Positions 1-9,173 are shown, numbered from the stretch's first letter. The stretch: DNA of 64,000 nucleotides from Alkalicoccobacillus murimartini (GCF_030813245.1 NZ_JAUSUA010000002.1:186001-250000), one strand, 5' to 3'. Numbers and translations are program-made. The notes: generated by a model from the letters alone, not told the origin.

Positions 1-667
1 TATAGCGACGTTGTCCAACAATATCGCTAACTATACCCACATCTTTTTGTTTGTTTTCTAAAATAATGCCTTGCTCTATATGAAGTTCAATAAAAGCATC
101 TATTAACTCATCTGATTTTGCTTGAGGAATGGGTTCACCAAATCCCGCTTCGACCATTGCTCGCTGAAGAGAAATCCCCTCAGAATCGACTAGTTCATGA
201 GCATCAGATAAGGAGCATTGTCCATTTATCCATTTTGATCCCCAGAATGTAAAAGGAAAGCGACTACCTTCTTCCTCAGCCAATGAAACGACCTCCATTG
301 TTTTCTTAGGAGGGCCATACTGAAGGTAGAGTTGATGCACAGCGATTAGGCTAGCCAATACGCCATACGCACCATCAAATTTCCCTCCATTTTGTACCGT
401 ATCAATATGAGATCCTGTTAGAATAATAGAAGCAGGATCCACCGTTCCTGAATACCGTCCAAACAGGTTTCCCACTTCGTCAAAGCGAACCTCATATCCT
501 TTATGGATCATTACCTGTTGTAAGTTTAATTGTGCTTGTTTCCAAGATTCTGAATACAATAACCTGGTCACACCACCATCTTCTGTTTTCCCAAAACCCG
601 CTAACCATTCAATCCATTCTCCAATTGGTTGCTGTTGATCTATTGTATGCTGTTGTGCGATCGTCAT
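1..667 (-). CDS. allC: Allantoate amidohydrolase (PucF/AllC), 5' part only
   Basis: The first 222 codons are present; the gene runs off the left edge. It belongs to the hydantoinase/carbamoylase branch of the M20 metallopeptidase family. Visible landmarks are GSHIDTV (residues 85-91, metal-binding His and Asp), FDGA (97-100), EEEGSRF (131-137) and HIEQG (196-200), all in the spacing usual for allantoate amidohydrolases and N-carbamoyl-amino-acid hydrolases. In the cell it would hydrolyse allantoate with release of ammonia and carbon dioxide, the step after allantoinase. The ATG at 667 is preceded by GAAGGAGG. It lies 166 bases downstream of the ABC importer genes and beyond a terminator, so it may have its own promoter. 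A carbamoylase is the alternative, but the neighbouring purine genes favour allantoate. Confidence 0.88.
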   Translation of the reverse strand, partial: MTIAQQHTIDQQQPIGEWIEWLAGFGKTEDGGVTRLLYSESWKQAQLNLQQVMIHKGYEVRFDEVGNLFGRYSGTVDPASIILTGSHIDTVQNGGKFDGAYGVLASLIAVHQLYLQYGPPKKTMEVVSLAEEEGSRFPFTFWGSKWINGQCSLSDAHELVDSEGISLQRAMVEAGFGEPIPQAKSDELIDAFIELHIEQGIILENKQKDVGIVSDIVGQRRY

Positions 668-782
668 CTTCCTCCTTCGCCCCACTTTAGTTCCTATCAT
701 ATCTAGTTTTTATCGTAGATACATTGGTGAATATACTAAATGTAGTGTGTTTTTTTAGCTAAACTAACCAAATGCTCTGTGT

Positions 783-813
783 AAAAAAAGGACCTCCATT
801 TGCTGAAAGGCCC
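783..813 (-). terminator. Rho-independent terminator after the importer binding-protein gene
   Basis: On the minus strand GGGCCT pairs with AGGTCC (one G-U pair) around a loop of about 12 bases and is followed by seven T. It lies just after the stop of the NMT1-like binding-protein gene and before allC, so it would end or attenuate the long purine transcript there. Confidence 0.7.
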
Positions 814-833
814 ACTTATTTTTGATTGCAGCT

Positions 834-1820
834 TTACTCCGACAAAAATTCGGTTGTAAATATCTCATTCACGTCAAAATCTTCATCCAATAAATCAATC
901 GTAAGTAATTGATTCTTGAGTTCTTCCCACTTATCAGCTGACATGTAGCCTGTTCCATGTTCGGCTGCATCAAAGCCATACACATACTCATATTGAGTTT
1001 CTGCCTCGTAATTTAGTTCCTCAAGAGCAATATTTGGATTTACGTCTGTAATCTTCTCATTCATAGCTTCATAGTTCTCTTCGTAAAGCTGCCAGCCTTC
1101 GAGGTAGGTATCCACAAATCGTTGCACAAGCTCTTCATGATCTTCAAGATAGTCCTTTGTTACAAATAGCACGACATTATAAGGGTCATAACCAGACTCA
1201 GAGACTAGAAGTGTGTCTGTCATAACCCCTTCTCGTTCAAGAAAATAAGGTTCAGATGTTAAAAAGGCTTGGGTCACTGATTCTTTATTTTCTATAAATG
1301 TCACGTTTTGACCGTTATACGCCAGTTCCTGTACATCTGATAAATCGTATTCACTTTTTAGATAATCCCAATATGTAATACCTGGTTGAACAAAAACCTC
1401 TCGTCCATTTAGATCTTCAAAATCTTGAATCTCCACTCCCTCATGAAACATAAAAGCCTGTGGACTGCCCTGCATTGTAGCTGCAATAGCTACTAAATCG
1501 ATGCCTTGATTTCTGGCTATGACAAGCTGATCGGCATGTGCGAGTCCAAAATCAGCATCACCAGCCGCCACAATTTGTATAGGGGACACCTGGGGGCCAC
1601 CCGGTTCTACGGAAAGATCGATTTGGTTCTCTTCAAAGAGCCCCTCTTCAAGTGATGCATACACGCCTCCGTGCTGTGCTTTCGGAAACCAATTTAATAC
1701 GAGCTTTAACTCATCTACTTCATCACCGGTTCCACTCGAACTACCCGCTTCGCCACAACCTGCTAAAAACACCCCAGCTGTCACTATAAGGCCTGTACAT
1801 ATACGTTTAGAATGCTTCAT
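834..1820 (-). CDS. ABC importer substrate-binding lipoprotein, NMT1/THI5 (SsuA/ThiY-like) family
   Basis: Protein of 328 residues with a lipoprotein signal peptide: charged start, hydrophobic stretch, lipobox LAGC with Cys22, then a Gly/Ser-rich linker. The mature part opens with LKLVLNWFPKAQHGG and continues with a typical NMT1/THI5 periplasmic-binding fold. That family carries pyrimidine precursors of thiamine, alkanesulfonates, taurine, riboflavin and similar small molecules. Here it is the last of three importer genes that follow directly on the xanthine dehydrogenase genes, inside a urate-degradation operon. I therefore infer a purine or ureide ligand such as urate, allantoin or allantoate; the sequence alone does not prove this. 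The ATG at 1820 has GGAGGG upstream. Confidence 0.82.
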   Translation of the reverse strand: MKHSKRICTGLIVTAGVFLAGCGEAGSSSGTGDEVDELKLVLNWFPKAQHGGVYASLEEGLFEENQIDLSVEPGGPQVSPIQIVAAGDADFGLAHADQLVIARNQGIDLVAIAATMQGSPQAFMFHEGVEIQDFEDLNGREVFVQPGITYWDYLKSEYDLSDVQELAYNGQNVTFIENKESVTQAFLTSEPYFLEREGVMTDTLLVSESGYDPYNVVLFVTKDYLEDHEELVQRFVDTYLEGWQLYEENYEAMNEKITDVNPNIALEELNYEAETQYEYVYGFDAAEHGTGYMSADKWEELKNQLLTIDLLDEDFDVNEIFTTEFLSE

Positions 1821-1839
1821 CGTAAGTGCCCTCCATCTC

Positions 1840-2691
1840 TTATTTTTCTACCTTCATAGCTGACTCATGCCAGCTTCCAAGCATCCATCTTGCACATAAA
1901 CTAACTAACAGATAAAAGCTGATACCCAGAATAGCGGCTGCAATTCCACAAGCAAATAAGAATGGTGTTTTCACCTGGATGGCAGCGACGGTTATGGCAT
2001 AGCCTAATCCACCATTTCCTCCACCAATACCAGCCACATACTCACCAACGATTGCGCCAACGATCGATAATGTACAAGAAACCTTTAATCCGGCCATCAT
2101 ATAGGGCATCGCTGCGGGAATCCGCAAACGCAGCATCCTTTGCCATCTTGACGCCCGATATAACGTAAACAACTCATCCATTTGTTTATCCACAGATTGA
2201 AGCCCCATTAATGTATTAGAGACAACTGGGAAAAATCCGATTAAAAAAGAAATGACCACAATTGAATTAAAACCAGCACCAAACCAAATGACGATAATGG
2301 GTGCTACGGCTACTACCGGAATACTTTGTAGAACAATAGCGTAGGGATATAGACTGCGTTCAATAATCTTTGAGCTTGCTAATAAGACTGATGAAGAAAT
2401 TCCGATGACTGCACTTAGTAAAAAACCTATAAGTGACTCCAAAACCGTCACCTGTATTGCTGCTTGTAAAATGGACCAATCACTAACCGCTGCCTGAAAT
2501 ACATCGGTTGGTTTTGGCAAAATAAAATGAGGAATGGAAGCTACAATCGGAATAACCTGCCATAGGGTCAGAAACAAGATAAAGGCGATAATCGGTCCTG
2601 CGTAATAATCCTTAAACGTTATCCAGCTGCCTATAGGCTTTGAGTTTGTCTTTGACATTTGATTAACCGATTCCACTTCTGTTAAAGGCAT
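1840..2691 (-). CDS. ABC importer permease (SsuC/TauC/ThiX-like)
   Basis: Integral membrane permease of 283 residues with a soluble N-terminal tail of about 28 residues and about six membrane segments. The cytoplasmic loop at roughly residues 175-200 (YRASRWQRMLRLRIPAAMP) is the EAA-type motif that docks on the ATPase. It belongs to the BPD_transp_1 family and pairs with the ATPase immediately upstream and the binding protein immediately downstream. The ATG overlaps the stop of the ATPase gene as TGATG, so the two are translationally coupled, and GAAGGGAG lies at a normal distance upstream. Substrate is unknown; the context suggests a purine breakdown compound. Confidence 0.85.
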   Translation of the reverse strand: MPLTEVESVNQMSKTNSKPIGSWITFKDYYAGPIIAFILFLTLWQVIPIVASIPHFILPKPTDVFQAAVSDWSILQAAIQVTVLESLIGFLLSAVIGISSSVLLASSKIIERSLYPYAIVLQSIPVVAVAPIIVIWFGAGFNSIVVISFLIGFFPVVSNTLMGLQSVDKQMDELFTLYRASRWQRMLRLRIPAAMPYMMAGLKVSCTLSIVGAIVGEYVAGIGGGNGGLGYAITVAAIQVKTPFLFACGIAAAILGISFYLLVSLCARWMLGSWHESAMKVEK

Positions 2692-3479
2692 CAGCCCGTC
2701 TCCCTTCTATTTATATCTTGCTCTAACGTTAAAGAGGCTTGTTCAACATAGCTGACAAATGACGAATTGGTTCGGATCTCTTCGTTCCGCGGATAAGGCA
2801 AATCAATCTCGATGACTGAGGAGAGCCTGCCTGGTCTGGATGACATCACCGCAATTTTCGAAGAGAGAAAAACCGCTTCATAGACGTTGTGAGTCACAAA
2901 TAATACAGTCATATGCTCTCGTTGCCAGATCTCAAGTAATTCTCTTTGCAATGTCTGTCGCGTCAGTTCGTCAAGTGCAGCAAACGGTTCATCCATCAGT
3001 AACAGCTTAGGTTTAGCAGCAAGAGCACGAGCGATTGATACACGCATCCTCATCCCACCCGAAAGCTGTCGTGGATAAGCTGTTAGATAATCCTTAAGTC
3101 CAACCATTTCGAGAACGCGTATCGCTTCTTTTTTATTCTCTTTTTTGCTACCTCCTCTAAGCTCAAGAGGTAGCATTACATTTTCTAAAACCCTTCTCCA
3201 CGGCAGGAGATTTGCTTCCTGAAAAACAAAGCCAATATCATTAGACGCTTTTAAAATTGCTTGAGGTGTCTGGCCAAAAACCATAATGTCACCCTCTGTT
3301 TGTTCGGCAAGACCTGCGGCCATTTTTAATGCGGTTGATTTGCCACAACCAGAAGGTCCTAAGAAACTAACAAACTCCCCTTTATCGACTGGCAATGTAA
3401 ATTGCTCCAGTGCCCTTGTACCTGTTCCATAAATTTTGCCAACATTCCGAAAATAAATAGCGTGTTCTGAATCACTCAC
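2691..3479 (-). CDS. ABC importer ATPase (SsuB/TauB-like)
   Basis: Nucleotide-binding subunit of 262 residues. Walker A GPSGCGKST (about 41-49), signature LSGGMRMRVSIARAL, Walker B LLLMDEPFAALDE and the His switch in VTHNVYEA are all intact. I chose the GTG at 3479 because AAGGAGG lies nine bases before it; the open frame continues 20 codons further upstream, but that part lies inside pucE and has no ribosome site. The gene overlaps the pucE stop by eight bases, so it is coupled to the xanthine dehydrogenase genes. Substrate is not readable from the ATPase. Confidence 0.87.
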   Translation of the reverse strand: MSDSEHAIYFRNVGKIYGTGTRALEQFTLPVDKGEFVSFLGPSGCGKSTALKMAAGLAEQTEGDIMVFGQTPQAILKASNDIGFVFQEANLLPWRRVLENVMLPLELRGGSKKENKKEAIRVLEMVGLKDYLTAYPRQLSGGMRMRVSIARALAAKPKLLLMDEPFAALDELTRQTLQRELLEIWQREHMTVLFVTHNVYEAVFLSSKIAVMSSRPGRLSSVIEIDLPYPRNEEIRTNSSFVSYVEQASLTLEQDINRRETG

Positions 3480-3999
3480 GATGCATTCCCTCCTTTTCCT
3501 GTGTAAGAATGTGCTGAATGGAACGAACAATCCCGCCATAGCCAGTGCAACGACAAAGGTTTCCAGATAGAGCTTCTTTTATTTGATCCTCTGAAGGGCT
3601 TTCGTGTGAGGTAAGAAGGGCATCAACAGATATAATCATTCCTGGTGTACAGTACCCACATTGAAAGCCTCCATTTTCTAAAAAAGCTTGTTGAACTGGA
3701 TGAAGTTCCTCGTCTTTTGCCAAATGCTCAATGGTAGTTACCGACTTTCCTTCGGCTTGGTAAGCCATCGTTAGACAGGACGCCGTAAGCTTTCCATCGA
3801 TTAATACGGCGCAAGCGCCACATCTACCAACTCCGCAGGATAATTTAGTCCCTGTTAGCTCACAATCTTCCCGCAAAACCTCTACTAGTCGTTTAGCTGG
3901 TGGCAGATTCTTTTGTATGGACTTGCCATTTAATTGAAAACGAATTGCTGATTCATTTGTGTTAATGATAGAGCCATGTTCATTCGTATGACTACTCAA
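3472..3999 (-). CDS. pucE: Xanthine dehydrogenase, [2Fe-2S] subunit (PucE)
   Basis: Small iron-sulfur subunit of a three-subunit xanthine dehydrogenase. It has the plant-type ferredoxin fold with CGVGRCGAC plus a later Cys, and then the four-helix domain with CGYCTPGM and CRCTGYG, so both 2Fe-2S clusters are coded for. It passes electrons from the molybdenum centre of PucD to the FAD of PucC during oxidation of hypoxanthine and xanthine to urate. The start is uncertain: I chose the TTG at 3999, which overlaps the pucD stop and follows GGGGGTG; a GTG at 4008 and a longer open frame also exist. This gives 175 residues, normal for the family. Confidence 0.88.
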   Translation of the reverse strand: MSSHTNEHGSIINTNESAIRFQLNGKSIQKNLPPAKRLVEVLREDCELTGTKLSCGVGRCGACAVLIDGKLTASCLTMAYQAEGKSVTTIEHLAKDEELHPVQQAFLENGGFQCGYCTPGMIISVDALLTSHESPSEDQIKEALSGNLCRCTGYGGIVRSIQHILTQEKEGMHRE

Positions 4000-6256
4000 C
4001 CGCGACACCCCCTTTTTCTTCAAGAGCCTGCAATATAAATTCAGGCGAAATCGGAAGCTGATCGATTCTAATTCCAATAGCATCAAACACCGCACTGGCT
4101 ATCGCTGGCGCCACCCCTACGGTTCCAATCTCTCCCACACCTCTTGGACCATAAATATCTTTTTCAGGTAAATCTTCAATCGGTATGGTGTTCATCAAAA
4201 AGGGCATATCCGAGAGACCAGGCATTAAATACGTATCAAAATTAGTCGTTAGATAGTGACCCTCCTTCATGAGAGCCTCTTCCATAAGCGTATAGCCAAC
4301 AGCCATAGCACCCCCGCCTTCAATCTGACCTATATACCCATTTCGATTGACCACAGGACCTGCGGCAATGGCCTGGTCTAATTGAATGAGCTTCACTTTT
4401 CCGGTTAATAGATCAATCTCCACACCTGCTAACACCCCACTAAATGTGTATAAAAAATGACCCGAATCAATTGGATCTGGAGTCGTCGGGAAATCAAAGC
4501 GTGTGTGTGTCACAATCTCTTCTCTTTGCTGTATAGCAAGATCTTGATAGGTGATAACCGGTTGATCGTACTCTTCTTTTGTTGACCAAATGCCTGCTTT
4601 TCCGAGTCTTAATTCGGTTTGAGCTATGCCTGTATTCGCTGCCGTTAATTCAATCAGCTTTTGTTTAAACGGTTGCTTCAACTTCTGTAAGGAATGCCAA
4701 ACCATGCTCGTTCCTCTTGAAGCCGTTGTTGAACCAGATGAAGGAACAAGAGCCGTATCCCCAATAACAATGGATAAATCCTCAACATCACATCCAAGCT
4801 CTTCTAACACTAGGGTTTCGATAACGCTTAAAATACCTTGCCCAGCTTCTTCAAAGCCAAATGCGATCTCAATCTTGCCATTTGATTTAAGAGAAAGTCT
4901 TCCACCAGCTGGATCAAGTCTGCCATAACCTAATCCTCCACCGTGCATGGTAATAGCTGTTCCATACCCTCTAAGCGAATACTTTGATGATGCTGGTTTC
5001 TGTGCTATTTGCTGTTGATACTGCGTTGCGATGGTCTCTAATACGAGGGATGCGCCTTCTGTCTCTGCAATCCGTTGTCCAAGAGGACCAACATCATTTG
5101 ACTTCCGAAGATTCATCCTTCTAAACTCTACCGGATCCATGTGTAATCGGTCAGCTAGACGGTCCATTTGACCCTCTAACGCAAAAGTAACCTGATTTCC
5201 ACCAAACCCTCGAAACTCACCAGCTACCCCATTATTTGTAATAATAGATAAGCCCTCTGTTTGAACGGCCGGAATAACATACGGGCCCGTTGCATGTTCA
5301 ACTGAAAAATCAAGGACGGCAGGACCTAAAGTAGAGTAGGCCCCCGTGTCTGCTTTGATCCATGTTTGATGAGCTAATAGATACCCAGATGGATCGACAC
5401 CCGTTTTCATCGTAATCCTCATCGGATGACGTTTGATACTGGTGCGAATCGATTCCTGTCTCGTTTGATGGATTTTTACCGGCCGACCTGTTTTAAGTGC
5501 CAATAAAGCACCATAAGGTTGGATGTTTAACTCATCTTTCCCTCCGAATGAGCCACCCATTGGGGATGAAACGACTCTAATATCTGATTCAGGCATGTTC
5601 AAAATTCGAGCCAGCTGAAACTGATCCTTAAACCCATGTTGAGTCCCTACGTAAACAGTTAATTGACCATCCGCTTCCGGTACAATGACTCCACCTTCTG
5701 TCTCCATATAGCCATGTACCTGTCTTGGAAGCTCATACGTTTGCTCCACAATCACCGCACACTCAGAGAATGCCTTTTCAGTATCGCCTCTTTTATGCCC
5801 AGCCTTATGCAGAATATTCCCATCTGGATGAAGCGTTGGATAGTCAGGGTCCAACGCCTTTTCCATCGTATCGATTACAGGAAGCTCCTCATACTCCACT
5901 TCAATAAAAGTCAGAGCAAGTGCTGCAATGTCAATTGAATCAGCAGCCACACAAGCGATTGCATCGCCTACATATCGGACAAGATCTTCACACAAAACGG
6001 GCTGATCAGGCATAATGATGCCAAAACCGTTTACACCAGGAACATCTTTATGAGTAAGTACTGCATGCACACCAGGAATTTGCTCGGCTTTTTCTGTTCG
6101 AATACGACGAATCTTGGCATGAGCATGCGGACTACGAAGAATTTTTCCAAACAGCATGTTGGGTAGTGTGAGATCAGTCAGATAGGTTAACCGACCAGTC
6201 ACCTTTGCTTTTCCGTCTGGACGGATGCGATTTCGCGTATCTGTCTGTTTTTTCAT
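3992..6256 (-). CDS. pucD: Xanthine dehydrogenase, molybdopterin-binding subunit (PucD)
   Basis: Catalytic subunit of 754 residues. It has an N-terminal Ald_Xan_dh hammerhead domain followed by the molybdenum cofactor-binding domains. Motifs visible include GGSFGGKDE, RGFGGNQ and the C-terminal GVGEIGTVGVAPAI, which holds the catalytic Glu position of the xanthine oxidase family. It hydroxylates hypoxanthine and xanthine to urate in the cytoplasm. It lies between pucC and pucE, with a 21-base gap and an overlap respectively. The ATG at 6256 is preceded by GGGAGTG. Other molybdenum hydroxylases are possible by sequence, but the accompanying uricase and allantoinase support xanthine. Confidence 0.9.
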   Translation of the reverse strand: MKKQTDTRNRIRPDGKAKVTGRLTYLTDLTLPNMLFGKILRSPHAHAKIRRIRTEKAEQIPGVHAVLTHKDVPGVNGFGIIMPDQPVLCEDLVRYVGDAIACVAADSIDIAALALTFIEVEYEELPVIDTMEKALDPDYPTLHPDGNILHKAGHKRGDTEKAFSECAVIVEQTYELPRQVHGYMETEGGVIVPEADGQLTVYVGTQHGFKDQFQLARILNMPESDIRVVSSPMGGSFGGKDELNIQPYGALLALKTGRPVKIHQTRQESIRTSIKRHPMRITMKTGVDPSGYLLAHQTWIKADTGAYSTLGPAVLDFSVEHATGPYVIPAVQTEGLSIITNNGVAGEFRGFGGNQVTFALEGQMDRLADRLHMDPVEFRRMNLRKSNDVGPLGQRIAETEGASLVLETIATQYQQQIAQKPASSKYSLRGYGTAITMHGGGLGYGRLDPAGGRLSLKSNGKIEIAFGFEEAGQGILSVIETLVLEELGCDVEDLSIVIGDTALVPSSGSTTASRGTSMVWHSLQKLKQPFKQKLIELTAANTGIAQTELRLGKAGIWSTKEEYDQPVITYQDLAIQQREEIVTHTRFDFPTTPDPIDSGHFLYTFSGVLAGVEIDLLTGKVKLIQLDQAIAAGPVVNRNGYIGQIEGGGAMAVGYTLMEEALMKEGHYLTTNFDTYLMPGLSDMPFLMNTIPIEDLPEKDIYGPRGVGEIGTVGVAPAIASAVFDAIGIRIDQLPISPEFILQALEEKGGVAVE

Positions 6257-6277
6257 TGTGTCATCACTCCCTTACAG

Positions 6278-7138
6278 TTAAATTTCTTCAATGGCATCAT
6301 ATAGTTCTTGATGAAGGATGTTTGCTGCAACCGTTACACGATAAGCTTTAGAAGTAAATTCATCACCTGCTAAGGATATCTCATCTCTCATCTGCTTTTT
6401 TAGCTGTGGAAGATTTGTCTTTTTAAGAAGTGCTCCTATTAACCGTTGCTCACAGCTCTGAAGTCGATGAGGGTTGTTCTCACCACCAGCAACAATAAGT
6501 CGCGCTTGTTCACACTCATTTGCTTCATTCCATTTTAGATAGAGTGCAATCGCTACGGTTGAAGGAATAAATGCTTCCCTTCTACCAATCTTTTTAAATG
6601 ACCATGCACTTCTTGATTGGTCCATAAAAGGCAGATGAATGGTGGTTAAAATAGATGGATTTCTATCGAATAGATAGTCTTCTAATGATTGCGTTTGATA
6701 TCCTGCGTTTGAAAAGGTTGTTACCTTAGCATCGATGGCAAGAAATACAGACAGCGTATCTCCAATCCCATACGCTATATTCCCACCCACTGTTCCTTGA
6801 TTACGAATAGCAGGGGCTCCTATGGAAGATATAGCCTCTAAAAGAAACGGAGCTCTTTTCAAAAGAAGAGGATTTTGTAAGCACTCACTAAGCGGCACAC
6901 CTGCCCCAATTGTCAACATTTGAGCTTCTAGATCTTCATTGATTTCGTGCTGAAGTGGTATGTGCTGCAAGCTAATGAGATGATCAGCGACTACTCCTTG
7001 CTTCTCTCGTTTCACTTGTATCAGAGTTCCTCCGGCCACATATTCTGAATCTGCTCCAAACTGTTTTTTAAACTGCCAAGCTTCTTCAACCGTTTTAGGA
7101 AGCCAAACAGACACAGGCTTTGGTCTAATCTGTTCCAT
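6278..7138 (-). CDS. pucC: Xanthine dehydrogenase, FAD-binding subunit (PucC)
   Basis: FAD subunit of 286 residues (FAD_binding_5 plus CO_deh_flav_C). The N-terminal half has the flavin-binding signatures VAGGT and GAPAIRNQGTVGGNIAYGIG; the C-terminal half is the usual alpha/beta cap. It takes electrons from PucE and hands them to the final acceptor, normally NAD. The position between pucB and pucD, with only a few bases on either side, and a good AAAGGAG before the ATG at 7138 mark it as part of the same transcript. Confidence 0.89.
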   Translation of the reverse strand: MEQIRPKPVSVWLPKTVEEAWQFKKQFGADSEYVAGGTLIQVKREKQGVVADHLISLQHIPLQHEINEDLEAQMLTIGAGVPLSECLQNPLLLKRAPFLLEAISSIGAPAIRNQGTVGGNIAYGIGDTLSVFLAIDAKVTTFSNAGYQTQSLEDYLFDRNPSILTTIHLPFMDQSRSAWSFKKIGRREAFIPSTVAIALYLKWNEANECEQARLIVAGGENNPHRLQSCEQRLIGALLKKTNLPQLKKQMRDEISLAGDEFTSKAYRVTVAANILHQELYDAIEEI

Positions 7139-7142
7139 TTGA

Positions 7143-7766
7143 TCAACTCCTTTTATTCACAATGGAGTGGTGATATTCTTCTGGAGTATCAATATCTCTT
7201 AACATGTGTGGGTCCAAACAGTCTACATAATGTCCATTCATCATTGGTGATGTTGGTTTTAATAAGTATCCTGCTCCCTTATCACCTTTAAGTTCTTTTA
7301 AAATTGGAAACGTCTCTTTCGCGAAAATCACTGGAGGCTGAGCAATGCCATGTACCCTCGAAGCGGCAAATTGATTGTCTTCTGATTGATTAAATGTATG
7401 AATTAATTGATTGATCAGCTTTTTTTCAACAAAAGGCTGATCAGCAAGTAAAATCATCACAGCATCCACTTCATGTTTTTCCGCTTCTTTTATTCCACAC
7501 TTCAGCGAATAGGATTGACCAAGATGTGAATCTTGGCAAACAACGGATGACCATTTATTTGACTCATTTGTCTGATCACCAGAAGGATACATCCAGCTCA
7601 CGTCCTGTTCACTCTTTGTAATGATGAAGATATGGTCCAAATCTGATTGCAACGCTTCGTTTAAAACAGAACCCCCTATCGTTGATTGACCAATAGGTAG
7701 GAGTAATTTGTCTTGCCCCATTCGCCTGCTTTGGCCAGCGGCTAGTATAATACCAAACACCTTCAT
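7143..7766 (-). CDS. pucB: MobA/MocA-type molybdenum cofactor nucleotidyltransferase (PucB)
   Basis: Protein of 207 residues of the NTP_transferase_3 family. The N-terminal signature LAAGQSRRMGQDKLLLP is the nucleotide-binding loop of MobA/MocA proteins. It would attach a nucleotide (typically CMP) to the molybdenum cofactor before insertion into PucD. The start overlaps the stop of pucA (ATGA), a coupled arrangement that fits joint action in cofactor maturation. The ribosome site is weak (GAGAAG), in keeping with coupling. Confidence 0.85.
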   Translation of the reverse strand: MKVFGIILAAGQSRRMGQDKLLLPIGQSTIGGSVLNEALQSDLDHIFIITKSEQDVSWMYPSGDQTNESNKWSSVVCQDSHLGQSYSLKCGIKEAEKHEVDAVMILLADQPFVEKKLINQLIHTFNQSEDNQFAASRVHGIAQPPVIFAKETFPILKELKGDKGAGYLLKPTSPMMNGHYVDCLDPHMLRDIDTPEEYHHSIVNKRS

Positions 7767-8791
7767 ATAACATGCTTCTCTGACACTTTTGTTACGGGTG
7801 AACGGAGCACTTGGATCATTTGGGCAACAATACTAACGGCAATTTCTTCAGCTCCTTGAGCATGAATAGAAAGGCCTGCTGGAGATACTACATCATCCGG
7901 AACCTCTTCTTCCCCCACTAATCGAGCTGTTCTTCTTGTTGAACCAAGAACACCTACATAGCGTAGGTTTCTTCCTCTAAGCAACTGTAAAAGCTGTTGA
8001 TCATGAGTGAAGTGGTGGGTCATGATTACTACATAATCATTTGAGTGTATAGACATAGCTTCAACTGCTTCATGCGGGAATCCATGAATGATGCGATCAG
8101 CTTTCGGAAATCGGGCTCCTGTACAAAGGCCGGGACGCCAATCTGAAACATTGACTTTAAACCCAACATCAGCGGCCATTGAGACAAGAGGTATGGCATC
8201 CGTTCCTGCACCAAAAACGACAAGTCGAGGTTTTGGTTTAAGTACATGAACATATAAAGGATCATTCCGCCTCATATAAATCGTTCCGCTTTTTTTGTCT
8301 TGATCATCACATGTCATTTTCAACCGTTCGATCTCTGTTTCTGTGAATGAAGTACAGGTGCCAAATGGCTCTCCTTTATCTGGAACAAATAGATACGTTG
8401 CTTGTGAGATTCGTTTAACTACTAAAATGGAATAACCCATTTTAAGTAACTGATTCAGACGATGTAGGTGAGTAAGATAGCGTTCGTCTACTCTTTCCAT
8501 CAAAACATGAATGACCCCATTACAACCTGCTTCTGCACCAAACGAAAAATCATCCTCTGCGCTCATGTCAAAAACGACCTTTTTATTCGTCTCTCCGTTT
8601 TTCACTCGTTCAATAAGATCCTGCTCTAAACAGCCTGCGCTAAGAACACCTATCTGTTCACCATTTTGCTGAAGTAGCATACACGCTGCTTCTTTTTTAT
8701 AAGCTGAACCCTCTACTTGAACAATGGTTGCGATAGTAGCCGGAAGCTTGATCTCATCTAAGGTATCGAGTATCGCGTACATATCATCCAT
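7763..8791 (-). CDS. pucA: XdhC/CoxI-family xanthine dehydrogenase maturation factor (PucA)
   Basis: Maturation factor with an N-terminal XdhC_CoxI domain (AGCLEQDL) and a C-terminal XdhC Rossmann domain (VFGAGTDAIPLVSMAADVG). Proteins of this family bind molybdenum cofactor, help sulfurate it and deliver it to xanthine dehydrogenase. I chose the ATG at 8791 (342 residues) because GGGAGG lies seven bases before it. The longer frame reaching 8902 would overlap pucM by about 85 bases and adds a hydrophobic stretch not expected in this family. It overlaps pucB by four bases. Confidence 0.86.
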   Translation of the reverse strand: MDDMYAILDTLDEIKLPATIATIVQVEGSAYKKEAACMLLQQNGEQIGVLSAGCLEQDLIERVKNGETNKKVVFDMSAEDDFSFGAEAGCNGVIHVLMERVDERYLTHLHRLNQLLKMGYSILVVKRISQATYLFVPDKGEPFGTCTSFTETEIERLKMTCDDQDKKSGTIYMRRNDPLYVHVLKPKPRLVVFGAGTDAIPLVSMAADVGFKVNVSDWRPGLCTGARFPKADRIIHGFPHEAVEAMSIHSNDYVVIMTHHFTHDQQLLQLLRGRNLRYVGVLGSTRRTARLVGEEEVPDDVVSPAGLSIHAQGAEEIAVSIVAQMIQVLRSPVTKVSEKHVI

Positions 8792-8816
8792 AACGATCCC
8801 TCCCATTACATGCTCA

Positions 8817-9173
8817 TTAACTACCGCGATACACCTGATATCCCCACGGGGAAACAAGTAAGGGAATATGATAATGTGCTTGATTAGAAGATAAATAGAC
8901 ACGAGTTACAACGCAGTCTAAAAAGTGTGGGTCTGCATTAACCAGTCCTTGTTCGCGAAGATAATCCCCCACAAAATAATGAATTTCATATTCACCTTCT
9001 AGAAAATCCTGATCCTGAATAAGAGGTTCGTTCACGCGTCCATCGTCGTTTGTAGCCCGGGTTACTATTTGTCTTTTTTCAGTTTTTGATTCAAGAAAAT
9101 ACATCTCAATCTTTACATGTTGAGCTGGACATCCTCTCGCCAGATCTAATATGTGAGTCGTTACATCTGGCAT
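8817..9173 (-). CDS. pucM: 5-hydroxyisourate hydrolase (PucM, transthyretin-like)
   Basis: Protein of 118 residues. It begins THILDLARG with the conserved His7, has the DGRV segment near residue 45 and ends in the diagnostic C-terminal tetrapeptide YRGS. These are the active-site elements of 5-hydroxyisourate hydrolase, which opens the unstable product of uricase to OHCU. The ATG follows directly on the TAG stop of the uricase gene (TAGATG), so the two enzymes of consecutive steps are made from coupled reading frames. Confidence 0.95.
   Translation of the reverse strand: MPDVTTHILDLARGCPAQHVKIEMYFLESKTEKRQIVTRATNDDGRVNEPLIQDQDFLEGEYEIHYFVGDYLREQGLVNADPHFLDCVVTRVYLSSNQAHYHIPLLVSPWGYQVYRGS

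Noticed and set aside
765-778. Second PucR box before allC (TTGGTTAG on the minus strand)
   Set aside because: Only the core fits; four flanking positions disagree with the consensus, so it is not distinguishable from chance.
8029-8265. Minus-strand frame within pucA
   Set aside because: Alternative frame of the XdhC Rossmann domain, without any start signal.
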